Positions 38,512 to 47,221 of a stretch of 64,000 nucleotides of DNA are shown in pieces. Location of the stretch: contig NZ_LQAQ01000035.1 in assembly GCF_001583495.1 (NCBI RefSeq), forward strand, positions 124,001 to 188,000, given 5' to 3'. Each line of letters opens with the position of its first letter. Position 1 is the stretch's first letter. Source of the stretch: Flammeovirga sp. SJP92. Lineage in GTDB: Bacteria > Bacteroidota > Bacteroidia > Cytophagales > Flammeovirgaceae. The notes under the pieces were generated by a model. The model did no database searches. It was given only the letters and a program-made list of their open reading frames with translations, and was not told where the DNA came from. Both the position numbers and the translations under genes were made by a program.

Positions 38512-38562
38512 TAGAAAGTTTTTGGAATACTCAACACACACAATACATTTACTGACAATTAC

Positions 38563-38593
38563 TTTGGAATGATCATTCCATTTTATATATTTA
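38563..38593 (+). promoter_or_regulatory. Promoter with embedded operator for the TetR gene
   Basis: TTTG (38563-38566) and TATATTTA (38586-38593) are spaced by 19 bases, close to the phylum promoter pattern. The spacer holds a perfect 16-bp palindrome TGGAATGATCATTCCA (38565-38580). Binding there would block the promoter, as expected of TetR autorepression. The GTG start at 38598 lies where transcription should begin. Confidence 0.65.
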
Positions 38594-38597
38594 CAGA

Positions 38598-39149
38598 GTG
38601 AATAAAAAAGAAAACATTATAGCATCAGCTCTTGAACTCCTCACTGAAAAAGGAGTGCATAATACACCAATGTCTGCAATTGCAAAAGTTGCAGGGACTG
38701 GTATGGGAACCATTTACAACTACTTCCCCACTAAAGAAATCCTTATCAATGAAGTCTATGTAAACATTAAAGTACAAGAAATTTCCATTTTTTCAGATTT
38801 TGATACTGAAAAACCTATTCGTACTCAATTTGAAATTTATTTTAAGTCTGCCATTTCTTTTTTTACAGATAACCCTCTGTATTTTAAGTTTATGGAACAA
38901 TTACAGGCATCACCTGTGATTACAGATGAAAGTAAGGCAATAGGCAAAAAATCCATCACTCCAGTCATTGAACTTCTTCATAATGGTCAGCAACAGAGAA
39001 TAATCAAAAATATTCCGACCGACGAATTATTAACATTTATAGGAGGAGCGATATTATCTTATCTGAGATGGTATTTTAATCAAACCGAAACAAAAAATTC
39101 TTCTCTCAAAAATCAAATGGACTTGGTTTGGGATGCAATTAGGGAATAA
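38598..39149 (+). CDS. TetR/AcrR-family transcriptional regulator
   Basis: 183 aa with a GTG start, chosen because the helix-turn-helix domain begins at residue 4 (KENIIASALELLTEKGVHNTPMSAIAKVAGTGMGTIYNYFPTKE, shown in parts: helix 1 then MSAIAKVAGTGMGTIYNYF). The next ATG would remove half of the HTH. The C-terminal ligand domain is helical and Phe-rich. A perfect dyad lies in its promoter, and the SDR gene follows 50 bases later with a related half-site, so it probably represses itself and the SDR gene. The ligand is likely a product or substrate of the SDR enzyme. Confidence 0.9.
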   Translation: MNKKENIIASALELLTEKGVHNTPMSAIAKVAGTGMGTIYNYFPTKEILINEVYVNIKVQEISIFSDFDTEKPIRTQFEIYFKSAISFFTDNPLYFKFMEQLQASPVITDESKAIGKKSITPVIELLHNGQQQRIIKNIPTDELLTFIGGAILSYLRWYFNQTETKNSSLKNQMDLVWDAIRE

Positions 39150-39166
39150 AAAATTTCAACTCTAAT

Positions 39167-39181
39167 TGGAATGAATATTCA
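39167..39181 (+). promoter_or_regulatory. Second TetR-type operator, before the SDR gene
   Basis: TGGAATGAATATTCA shares the TGGAATGA half-site with the palindrome in the TetR promoter and contains its own dyad TGAATATTCA. It lies 18 bases before the SDR start codon. Confidence 0.5.
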
Positions 39182-39199
39182 CTCTAAACATTAAGTATT

Positions 39200-40060
39200 A
39201 TGAAAAAAAATGTATTAATTACAGGAACATCATCTGGTTTAGGTTTTGACAGTGCCGTTTTATTTGCACAAAATGGCTACAAAGTATACGCATCCATGCG
39301 TAATCTAAAAAAAGCAGATGCTCTAAAAGAAAAAATAGAGCATGAAAACCTGGACATTCAAATCCTTCAGTTGGATGTTACCGATCCGCAATCAATTAAT
39401 ACTGCTGTAAAAACGATCATTGATGAAGACAAAAAAATTGACGTGCTAGTTAATAATGCTGGAGCCGGTTTTGCAAAAACAACTGAGCAAGCTACTGAAC
39501 AAGAAATAAAGTGGGTGACAGATGTGAACTATCATGGTGTTGTTTTTTGCACTCAGGCGGTTTTACCCTTTATGCGAGAACAAAAATCAGGACAAATCAT
39601 CACCATTACATCCGTTGGTGGTTTAGTAGGACAACCCTTCAATGAACTGTATTGCGGAGCTAAATTCGCGGTGGAAGGGTTTATGGAAAGTTTGGCAACT
39701 TATGTTTCAGATGCCTTCAATATCAAAATCACTTGTGTAGAACCTGGTGGAATAAAAACTGAATTTATGAACTCAGCTGTAAGCAAGACTGCGGTAGATG
39801 GAGCATTAGCCACTGGTGAATATTTACCAATTTTCCAGGCTTATATGGCAGGTATTCAAAAACGTGCAAAGGAAGGCGAAGCTCAGACCTATCAAACAGG
39901 AGCTGAAGTAGCAGAGGTATTGCTTGAAGTAGCAAAAGCAGAAAACCCACCAGTAAGGATAAGAACCTCCCAATGGGCAGAGATGTTTTGTAATTTAAAA
40001 ACGCAGGCAGACCCTAATGGAACTAAGCAGTTAGAACAAATCAGAAGCAACTTTTTATAA
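39200..40060 (+). CDS. Short-chain dehydrogenase/reductase (classical SDR)
   Basis: 286 aa NAD(P)-dependent oxidoreductase. It has TGTSSGLG (residues 8-15, the TGxxxGxG cofactor motif), NNAGAGF, the catalytic Ser in ITITSVGG, and YCGAKFAVEG giving the YxxxK pair. The C-terminal tail resembles proteins that act on ketones and aldehydes; the exact substrate is unknown. It is preceded by a TetR gene and operator, so expression is probably induced by an exogenous compound. A hairpin terminator at 40316 may end this operon. Confidence 0.9.
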   Translation: MKKNVLITGTSSGLGFDSAVLFAQNGYKVYASMRNLKKADALKEKIEHENLDIQILQLDVTDPQSINTAVKTIIDEDKKIDVLVNNAGAGFAKTTEQATEQEIKWVTDVNYHGVVFCTQAVLPFMREQKSGQIITITSVGGLVGQPFNELYCGAKFAVEGFMESLATYVSDAFNIKITCVEPGGIKTEFMNSAVSKTAVDGALATGEYLPIFQAYMAGIQKRAKEGEAQTYQTGAEVAEVLLEVAKAENPPVRIRTSQWAEMFCNLKTQADPNGTKQLEQIRSNFL

Positions 40061-40315
40061 TCGCAATAACTGCTTCAAGGAAAGTAAGTCTGTCTAGAAA
40101 ATAACATATTTATAAAAGAAAAATGAAACGTTTCTCAATCCTAATTTTTAGTATTCATACCTTCCATGAGTTCTCTTTTCAATTGGCCAGTGCTATTTTG
40201 AGTTACAGATTTAGCTTTTGATATGGTATGTAAACGATTCGTTTTATAACAATTACATCAAAAACAGATAAATAGAAGTTAGAAAATACTTTAAAAATAC
40301 AATGTATGAACAGCG

Positions 40316-40346
40316 ACGGTTTGGGTATTCACTCGAACCGTTTTTA
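40316..40346 (+). terminator. Intrinsic terminator
   Basis: ACGGTTTGGG...GAACCGT (6-7 bp stem) is followed by TTTTTAT. It is 256 bases after the SDR stop and 107 bases before the next gene, in the gap 40061-40452, where no other feature was seen. Confidence 0.6.
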
Positions 40347-40452
40347 TCATTTAAAAAACGTATATTGTAGCTCGAAAAGCAGATATATACAAACTTCTGT
40401 TGTTCATTAGCAAACCGTTGAATACAATAAATAAACTTTCAAAGCTATAACT

Positions 40453-41481
40453 ATGTACAAATACACTTACACCTTTTTAATCATGTCTGTGTTACTTTTT
40501 TCAAAATGTACAAGTGACACAACAACAATCCAAGAAACAGAAACACCAATGGGATTTTTTGATCAGATCAATAACCTACCAGACAGTGTTAATGTAGACG
40601 GAATTACCATCAGAAACCTCTTTAAAAATCAAATTTTAGCTCATCAAAATGGGTATGACAGTGCTTTAATTGTAGACAAAGTATATAAAAGCCATCAAGC
40701 ATTTTGGGACAATTGTTATGGAATGATCTTCGGTGAAGAAAATAGCTATAAGTTCAAAACTATTACAGGAATGATAGAATGGAACAGAACGCTATATCCT
40801 AAAAATAAGAGCTTGTTTGATGAAAGAGCTAAAACTTTGATCAATCTACAATTAGATTCATTATTAAAGACAAATTTGAAAAAATTTAATGAGTTAGTTC
40901 CTTATAAAGTAGAATCAAAAATAGGGATTTTATTTACTCCATTAGTCGGCATTGGTTTTGGTGGTTGCGACAAAGATCAATTTTGTATAGAACTCAACAA
41001 TACAGATTATGAAATTGATTATTTGATTGAAATAGGCTTGCCTCATGAATTAAATCATCTAGCTTATGAACCACTTAGAGAGAATGACCCAAAAATAGAA
41101 ACCGCTCTAGCACAAGTGATTGACGAAGGGTTTGCTTGTTACTTTGCATGGTTATTCTTTGAAGGTCGAATTTCTAAATACGAAGCCGTTTCAAATATGA
41201 GTGAAGATGATTGGAATTGGTTTATAAATAACGAGAAAGCAATTTTTGTAAACTTAAAAAAGTATTTCGACGATGAAAGTGGAGATAATCCAATATTGAG
41301 AAACAATAAATTCAAACTTTTCCCAGATGCACCTCAAGGTTTAGCGTATTGGATAGGGTTTAGAATCGTTGAAAAATATGTAGAGAAAAATGGAAAAGAT
41401 AGCTGGAAAAACCTTTATGAGATGAATGTTGAAGACGTATTAAAAGAAAGTGGTTATGAAGAATATATTAGAGAACTATAA
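40453..41481 (+). CDS. Lipoprotein zinc metallopeptidase-like protein (DUF2268/DUF5700-like)
   Basis: 342 aa. The N-terminus is a lipoprotein signal with FSKC (Cys19). The catalytic core carries PHELNHLAYE (HExxH, about residues 200-204) and, 34 residues later, DEGFACYFA with the third-ligand Glu, the gluzincin layout. The C-terminal part (APQGLAYWIGFRIVEKYVE) matches the DUF2268/DUF5700 style of predicted Zn-dependent peptidases. Its substrate is unknown; a surface or periplasmic location follows from the lipobox. It is the first of a run of short single-gene units and has no operon partner. Confidence 0.72.
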   Translation: MYKYTYTFLIMSVLLFSKCTSDTTTIQETETPMGFFDQINNLPDSVNVDGITIRNLFKNQILAHQNGYDSALIVDKVYKSHQAFWDNCYGMIFGEENSYKFKTITGMIEWNRTLYPKNKSLFDERAKTLINLQLDSLLKTNLKKFNELVPYKVESKIGILFTPLVGIGFGGCDKDQFCIELNNTDYEIDYLIEIGLPHELNHLAYEPLRENDPKIETALAQVIDEGFACYFAWLFFEGRISKYEAVSNMSEDDWNWFINNEKAIFVNLKKYFDDESGDNPILRNNKFKLFPDAPQGLAYWIGFRIVEKYVEKNGKDSWKNLYEMNVEDVLKESGYEEYIREL

Positions 41482-41561
41482 AAAATTGTCGCTTATAAAG
41501 CATCGTTCATAGCCGGTATCCAGACATAATACACATATAAAGTCATTAAAAATGATCAAAA

Positions 41562-41642
41562 ATGAAACTAAACAAATCCATCATAAAAACATTATTAATA
41601 ATTTTGACAACGGCCTTTTTAATAAGTTGCCATAAGAGATGA
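41562..41642 (+). pseudogene. Truncated lipoprotein leader
   Basis: A 26-codon frame encodes a textbook lipoprotein signal peptide (KLNKSIIKTLLIILTTAFLI followed by SC, then HKR) and then stops. A real lipoprotein would continue. The following gene at 41680 starts in another frame and has no signal peptide, so I read this as the decayed 5' end of a lipoprotein gene rather than as a functional peptide. Confidence 0.45.
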
Positions 41643-41679
41643 AAAAAGCAAACAAACACAACTTCTACATTAAAATCTC

Positions 41680-42132
41680 ATGAATTTAAAAAAAGAGCAA
41701 AAAAACAACGTAAAGAAAAAGGGGGTCATTGGCAGGTATTATCAGAATGGACAACCTGTTATCGTTAGTTTTGAAAATGGTTTACCTCATACCAGAATTA
41801 GAAATAAATATGCATTCTTAACCGTTATATCTTGGCAGTATAATGGAGCAACAAATAACGGAATGCCAAACGAGTTTGAAAATAAGAAAATGGTTAAGTT
41901 CGAACAGGCAATTGACTCCTTTTTCGAACCTTCAGAAAATATTCATTGGGCTTATAACAGAACTGGAAATAATCTAAAAGAATTTATCTTTTATATATCA
42001 AGTCAGTCACAATTCATGGAGTCTTTCAATTCAATATTAGCTACCCATGAAAGGTATCCGATAAAAATCAAATTCTATGAAGATCCTAATTGGACAGAAC
42101 TTGCAAAACTTATAGAAGATTTTAAAAATTAA
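41680..42132 (+). CDS. DUF695-like protein
   Basis: 150 aa cytosolic protein. The N-terminus is Lys/Asn-rich; the body has the DUF695 pattern: KYAFLTVISWQYNGATNNGMPNEFEN (W-Y-G-MP-E), HWAYNRTGNNLKEFIFYISSQSQF, and YPIKIKFYEDPNWTELAKL. The domain is found in small proteins near toxin-immunity and lipoprotein genes in Bacteroidota, but its function is unknown. It lies 37 bases after the truncated lipoprotein leader. Confidence 0.65.
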   Translation: MNLKKEQKNNVKKKGVIGRYYQNGQPVIVSFENGLPHTRIRNKYAFLTVISWQYNGATNNGMPNEFENKKMVKFEQAIDSFFEPSENIHWAYNRTGNNLKEFIFYISSQSQFMESFNSILATHERYPIKIKFYEDPNWTELAKLIEDFKN

Positions 42133-42142
42133 AAGGTTTTAA

Positions 42143-42250
42143 ATGAGACATATAATTTTATTTTTCTTAAGCTTATTTTTTTATTGTTGTACTGGAATCA
42201 AACTAGTGATACCACCATTTTTCATAAGATATAAATCAAGATTCCATTAA
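42143..42250 (+). pseudogene. Second truncated lipoprotein leader (35 aa)
   Basis: A 35-codon frame starts 10 bases after the DUF695 stop and encodes a basic-hydrophobic leader with lipobox-like YCC (IILFFLSLFFYCCTG) and a short basic tail. It ends two bases before the next gene's ATG. Either a very short lipoprotein or the decayed leader of one. Confidence 0.35.
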
Positions 42251-42252
42251 TT

Positions 42253-42915
42253 ATGAAAGAACTCTATTTACTTATTTTCATTCTCTTCATTAGTTGTAAA
42301 AATGAATTAAAAGAGAAAAAAGTTAACAATATAATTATCAAAAAAGAAGTAATAAAGATAGGAGACGATTATTCAAATTTGAATAATGAAAAAATTGTAA
42401 CCGATAGAAAATATCAAGAACAATCGCCCTCTAAGGTTCTTATACCTCAAGTGATAAAGAAATACTTTTTACCGGACTTTAATACAATTGTAAATAATCT
42501 ATTTACTCATCATTCAAACTATAAGAAACATAACTATTGTGAAGTCGATTGCTGTACAGAAGTCACTAAAAATCAAAAGGCTGACAGCATTTTATATGAG
42601 CAATTCACAGATTGTGGAGATAATGGATTCTACGTAAATAGATATTTATTTGTCGATAAAGTTTTAATATTACGTCAAGAACTATCATCTTTTGGTATGT
42701 CACAAAATAATCAAGATGTCTTTTTAGAAGATGTAATCTACACTTTAGAAAATAATCAATCAAAACTAAAAAGGAGAGCATATACAACTAAGGAATTTAA
42801 ATCTGATGTTGTAAAAGAATATTCATTAATACCTGAAATTGAATTAAATCAACACAAATCTTCCTCAATAAGTCAGCTGGATGAATTGTTTTCAAAAGAG
42901 GACATTATAGAATAA
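42253..42915 (+). CDS. Hypothetical lipoprotein
   Basis: 220 aa. A short signal with lipobox FISC (Cys15) leads to a soluble charged domain with a Cys-rich patch (HNYCEVDCCTEVTKN, about 95-109). The family was not recognised. The Cys cluster could bind metal or form disulfides in the periplasm. It lies 2 bases after the truncated leader frame, in the short-gene patchwork. Confidence 0.65.
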   Translation: MKELYLLIFILFISCKNELKEKKVNNIIIKKEVIKIGDDYSNLNNEKIVTDRKYQEQSPSKVLIPQVIKKYFLPDFNTIVNNLFTHHSNYKKHNYCEVDCCTEVTKNQKADSILYEQFTDCGDNGFYVNRYLFVDKVLILRQELSSFGMSQNNQDVFLEDVIYTLENNQSKLKRRAYTTKEFKSDVVKEYSLIPEIELNQHKSSSISQLDELFSKEDIIE

Positions 42916-43051
42916 TACAACTTACAACACCCTCATTTTACACAAGATTCAGTTCAACTGTTAGTGTAGACTTGCCTCCGTTTAGTTGTCAATTAAGATT
43001 CTTCAAAATATCTTAGCCTCTACAGATTTTCCGCAAAAATTGAATCAAAAT

Positions 43052-43732
43052 ATGAAGCAAACTCTTTTTATTCTATCTCTATTTATTAGCACTTTATTTA
43101 GCTTTAAAAGTCCTCAAAAAACGTATGTGATAGGATTTAGAATTACTACTGAAGACCGTATTTACAGCAATCAAAACAAAGAAGCATCTCTACCGGGCAT
43201 GGATACCACAGGACTAAAAAATTTGATCCAACAGATATATAAATGGCACATCAATAATGAATTCAATGATTTTCCTTATAAATACGATTCCGAAAACAGC
43301 AACATCGTTACGGGTATTGATTGGAATCAATATAATGAAAACATCAAAACACTTGAAGCTACAAACTTCTTTTCTCAATCCTTTATGAATTTACATCAGT
43401 CAATTGCAAGTAACATTGACATTTCAATGAAAGCCGCCGATCAAAAATGGAGAACTATAGAGGGTGTCTTTTTACTTTGGGACCCAGAGGTTGATATTTG
43501 GTGTGGCTGTCAAGATTCTCCAGAGAATTATTGGAAACTCCTATCTCTTCAAAACCTTACTTCAAACAATGCAGAAGTAATTGTAGAGTGGACCTGGAAT
43601 CAATCAGAAGATGTATACCCTTTTAAATATAAAGTAAAAGCAGAATTCATAGACAATCAATGGAAAGTAAATTGGATAGAAGGGTTCGAGTACTTTCATT
43701 CTGTAGAAGAATATAAAAAGATGATGAAATGA
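43052..43732 (+). CDS. Secreted hypothetical protein
   Basis: 226 aa from the ATG at 43052, chosen because it begins a signal peptide (MKQTLFILSLFISTLFSFKS); a TTG start upstream at 42986 would bury the signal. The body is Trp- and Tyr-rich (WDPEVDIWCGCQDSPENYW, WTWNQSEDVYPFKYKVKAEF) with an NTF2-like feel of short strands, but no family was fixed. A single-gene unit with no partner. Confidence 0.6.
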   Translation: MKQTLFILSLFISTLFSFKSPQKTYVIGFRITTEDRIYSNQNKEASLPGMDTTGLKNLIQQIYKWHINNEFNDFPYKYDSENSNIVTGIDWNQYNENIKTLEATNFFSQSFMNLHQSIASNIDISMKAADQKWRTIEGVFLLWDPEVDIWCGCQDSPENYWKLLSLQNLTSNNAEVIVEWTWNQSEDVYPFKYKVKAEFIDNQWKVNWIEGFEYFHSVEEYKKMMK

Positions 43733-43842
43733 TCATTTATTTGTAAAAAATCGAAGACATTGTTGTCTCCAAAAACAAAAAACAGCAATTTCGAGTCACA
43801 CAGCGTTTATCACAATTTAATACATTCGTTGTGCAACATAAA

Positions 43843-44124
43843 ATGCAGAAACAAGAGTTTTATATCGAACAAATCATAGCATTGGTTAGAGAACAAGAAC
43901 CTGAAAGGCTTGACGTTATTGAAAAATTAGAAAAGTCAGAAAAGAAAAAGTGGATTCGGCAACCCTATATATACTTTGTTGAGGCAGAAAATCCTAATCA
44001 AGAAGATTCTGAATGGCAATTTGATGAAAATATTGTCTTAGAGTGTGAAACCGAAGGAACGATAGTACTCGACATCCTCAAAGATGGTAGAATAGGTGGA
44101 ATTGAGTTTGTGAGCCTCTTATAA
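43843..44124 (+). CDS. Small acidic hypothetical protein
   Basis: 93 aa from the ATG at 43843 (an in-frame GTG at 43831 would add four residues). Acidic and soluble, N-terminus helical (EFYIEQIIALVREQEPERLDV), C-terminus beta-rich (TIVLDILKDGRIGGIEFVS). The pattern recalls small immunity-type proteins, but that is only a resemblance. Confidence 0.55.
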   Translation: MQKQEFYIEQIIALVREQEPERLDVIEKLEKSEKKKWIRQPYIYFVEAENPNQEDSEWQFDENIVLECETEGTIVLDILKDGRIGGIEFVSLL

Positions 44125-44216
44125 AGCCTTTAATAGGCAATCCCTCCTACTCTTCATTAAAAAGCAATACACATACGTATTATATCCAACATTATCAACA
44201 ACTTAAAAAAATCACA

Positions 44217-44651
44217 ATGAAGATAAGTTTAAGAAATGCGACACTAAAAGATTCAAAATTAATTGCACAACTTTCAAATCAATTGGGTTATAACGCACTG
44301 ATTTCAGATATCGAACATCGACTGAAAATAATTTTGGAGCACCCTGAAAACTGTATCTATGTTGCCACAGAAAATGAAAAAGTTGTTGGTTGGATTCATG
44401 GGTTTTACACAATGAGAGTTGAGTCAGATTTTTTTGTAGAAATCGGTGGTTTAGTTGTTGATGAGAATTTTCAGAATAATGGAATCGGTAAAAAATTAGT
44501 AAGCAAAGTAATAGAATGGGCTGAACTGAATAGCTGTAAAAAAATTAGAGTGAGGTGTAATGTAATACGTACCGAAAGCCATCTATTTTATAAGAAAATT
44601 GGTTTTGAACTCAATAAAGAACAGAAGATTTTTAACAAACCACTAAAGTAA
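44217..44651 (+). CDS. GNAT-family N-acetyltransferase
   Basis: 144 aa single GNAT domain. Motif A is visible in IGGLVVDENFQNNGIGKKLVSKVIEWA (acetyl-CoA binding loop QNNGIGK) and motif B in LFYKKIGFELNK. The substrate amine is unknown. It stands alone; such small GNAT genes are common in mobile single-gene arrays. Confidence 0.88.
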   Translation: MKISLRNATLKDSKLIAQLSNQLGYNALISDIEHRLKIILEHPENCIYVATENEKVVGWIHGFYTMRVESDFFVEIGGLVVDENFQNNGIGKKLVSKVIEWAELNSCKKIRVRCNVIRTESHLFYKKIGFELNKEQKIFNKPLK

Positions 44652-44740
44652 TTTGTCCTCTTGCTACTTATCCAACTCAACAGGCACACATACTCATAAT
44701 TTAGAATATTGCTTCAATTCAAAATTTACAAAAAAAGGAA

Positions 44741-44763
44741 TCTTGTTTTGTAATACACAAATA
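44741..44763 (+). repeat. 23-bp repeat upstream of the MORN/YD-like secreted gene (copy 1)
   Basis: A 23-base stretch centred on TTTGTAATACACAAA (a TTTGT-N5-ACAAA dyad) is identical to 58502-58524. Looser similarity continues for about 100 bases (AATCTTTCAA, TTCTTGTATAGTTAG-like). It lies 159 bases before the gene at 44922. Confidence 0.7.
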
Positions 44764-44921
44764 CTTAAATTGAAAAATCTTTCAACAATCTAACAGCAAA
44801 CTTCAAATTGATTGAAAGTATCTTCTACTATTAGATAAATTTCATGGTATAATTCACAACAATCTGTATGTGTAAGTACCATTTGGTTTACACCACTTTA
44901 ACCATTAAAAAAAGAGATAAA

Positions 44922-45914
44922 ATGAAAATTAAAAATTTACTCTTCCTCCTTATCTTTCTTCTTCCATTTGTTACTTATGCACAGGAAAAATCAGGTTATT
45001 ATATCAATTGGGATATGAATCATGCTGAAACTTCTGTGAAACCAAGTATTCCTATCTCTAACGAAGAAGCCAAAACCATCAACTGTTACTATGTCGAATT
45101 TGATAACGATAATAGATTGGTCAGCGTAAAGTATTATTTTTCTGGTCAGCCTAGTAATCATAGTAACTTTGGAGCCTTTGAATTAGTGAGAGAATATCAT
45201 TCAGACTATGTAATTGAAAAGTACAAGAATACTGAAGGGAAGTGGGTTGAAAATTCAAGTAAAATTCATGAAAAGAAATACTATTTGAATTCAGATGGCT
45301 ATTGGATAAAGAAGGAAAATTATCATAATGGGAAACTATTGCCTGAGGGTGTTGCCTTCTCAAAAGTAACAAGAAATGAGAAAAATGAGATGGCTACTGA
45401 AATTCAATTTTCTGCTCAAGGAGATACAATTCCTGATGGAAATGGGTTCAAGATTGTTCATTTTTTATATAATAAGGATGGACTGACTTTGTATCGTCAA
45501 AATAGAGATGAAAAGGGCAAAATCATTAATGGAAGTCAAGGTTATGCCACAGTGATTTTTCAATTTGACCAAAATGGAATGTTCTTCGAGGAGCAATTTT
45601 TGGACGAAAACAATGATTTATTTTTGCACCCGAGGTTTGATTTAGCCAAAATCAATTGGAGAGCTTTTAATAAATATGGAAAGCCTTCAAGGATCTATTA
45701 TATGGATGGACTAGGTTATCCACATGAAAAAAGAGCCTACGGTGTAATCGAATACCGCCTTAATATGACCAGAGAAAGTATCACTTACTATGATAGATAT
45801 GGTGAGAGAACCACCGACGGAAATGGTGTAGGAAAATCTATCTATAATTATGACACAAACGGAAAATACCTGGGTAAAACTGACTTCGATTTAGAAAATA
45901 AACTGATAGAATAA
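44922..45914 (+). CDS. Secreted hypothetical protein with short YG/DG repeats
   Basis: 330 aa from the ATG at 44922, chosen for the signal peptide (MKIKNLLFLLIFLLPFVTYAQ). The mature part has short aromatic repeats of the DxNG-YD type (FDQNGMFFEEQFLDENN, AFNKYGKPSRIYYMDGLGYP, YYDRYGERTTDGNGVG, YDTNGKYLGK), similar to but looser than MORN or YD repeats. I infer a secreted or surface beta-repeat protein. The upstream region shares a 23-bp perfect repeat with the region before 58605. Confidence 0.6.
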   Translation: MKIKNLLFLLIFLLPFVTYAQEKSGYYINWDMNHAETSVKPSIPISNEEAKTINCYYVEFDNDNRLVSVKYYFSGQPSNHSNFGAFELVREYHSDYVIEKYKNTEGKWVENSSKIHEKKYYLNSDGYWIKKENYHNGKLLPEGVAFSKVTRNEKNEMATEIQFSAQGDTIPDGNGFKIVHFLYNKDGLTLYRQNRDEKGKIINGSQGYATVIFQFDQNGMFFEEQFLDENNDLFLHPRFDLAKINWRAFNKYGKPSRIYYMDGLGYPHEKRAYGVIEYRLNMTRESITYYDRYGERTTDGNGVGKSIYNYDTNGKYLGKTDFDLENKLIE

Positions 45915-46002
45915 TTTTTACAATCTAGAAGTGGTTGAGTATCTCTTCTACTCACTTTGCCAAATAGACCTTATTTTAGTAATACATAAACTACATACTT
46001 CA

Positions 46003-47105
46003 ATGAAATACTTTCAATTTCTTATTTTAATGCTCTTAAGTTTTAATTCTCATGCTCAGAGAGTTACCTACAATTTGATTTTAGATTCAGCCGATCAAGA
46101 TACAAAGGAAGTGATGAATCTAATTGAAAATTATCTAAAGTCAAATCCTGAAAACAAGAGAAAAATTCCTATTGGAATGAAATAGATCAGCAGAATTTCG
46201 AAAAATACGACTTTTTAGAAGATGAGTTCACGCCTTCATTATATATGGGTCTTCCAGTCCATATATTAAGTATTGAATTTCGTGATGATATATGTAACAT
46301 AAAAGCACAGTTTTCTTACTGTAAAGAAGACGGGGTTCCCTATGTTTTTGCCATTGTCAATTATGTAGCCAAAAAAATAAATGGAGAATATAGACTCTTT
46401 AATGCTTTATCATTCAATCAAGAAAAGTGGCTTTCTACAAAAGTAGGTCTTGTAAATTTTTATTACCCTCATTATCATAAATTCAACCATGAAAAAGCCA
46501 ATAAACTAAATGACCTCATTAATGAGACTTGTGCTCACTTCAATGTAACTCCTGAAGAGTTTAACTACTACCTTGCCAATGATTTTGATGAAATTCAAAA
46601 CCTTAAAGGATTCGATTATTATTTGGGTATGGGTGGATATTCCAAACCAAGTGGAAAGGCTGCAACTGGTAAAGCCTATTGCGGAGGTTTAGGAGAGTTC
46701 TATTTTCATGAGGTATTCCATGTTTTAATAGATAAACACTACCCAAATAAGCATTATTGGGTTTCTGAGGGAATTGCTACTTTACTAGGAGGAAGTAGAG
46801 ATGAAAGTTTAGAATGGCATATCAATAGAACTAATACCTATTTACAAGATCACCCTGAAGTAGATCTGAGTGATTTATTTTCTTTAGGAAACTTAGATAC
46901 TATAACAACTTACCATTATGTATTAGGCGGTTTAATTGCAAAGAAAATAATGGAAAAAGGAAGCTGGAGTCTACTAATTGAGTTTATGAATAGTGGAACG
47001 TCAAATGAAGACTATTATAATGCCATCGAAAAGTTTTTAGGTGTTCAACACAACGATTTAAATTCCTATTTAAGAACTCAATTAAAACTTGAAGCTGAAT
47101 TATAG
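46003..47105 (+). pseudogene. Secreted zinc metallopeptidase gene split by a frameshift
   Basis: The 5' part (ATG 46003, signal peptide MKYFQFLILMLLSFNSHAQ) reads to a stop at 46185; the 3' part in another frame is open from 46152 and carries an HExxH peptidase core: EFYFHEVFHVLIDKHY and, after 13 residues, WVSEGIATLLGG with the third-ligand Glu. One extra base in the A5 run at 46161-46165 would fuse the frames into one protein of about 367 aa without losing conserved sequence, so the break is a single-base frameshift. Possible causes are a sequencing error, a true mutation or phase variation. Confidence 0.7.
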
Positions 47106-47109
47106 TAAA

Positions 47110-47146
47110 AACAGCGTTTTGGGGTTGAAAGGCCTTAAACGCTGTT
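47110..47146 (+). terminator. Hairpin after the peptidase gene
   Basis: AACAGCGTTT and AAACGCTGTT form a perfect 10-bp stem, four bases after the stop codon. The T-run is delayed by about ten bases, so termination may be weak. Confidence 0.5.
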
Positions 47147-47221
47147 GGGTAAATTCTTTTTTGTAAGAGCCTCCAATAATTATAACTTTAATACCAAGTT
47201 TAGATAAAATACTTTAATACA

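Noticed and set aside
46152-46185. Programmed -1 frameshift in the peptidase gene
   Set aside because: The A5 run does not make a full X-XXY-YYZ slippery heptamer in frame and no following pseudoknot is obvious.
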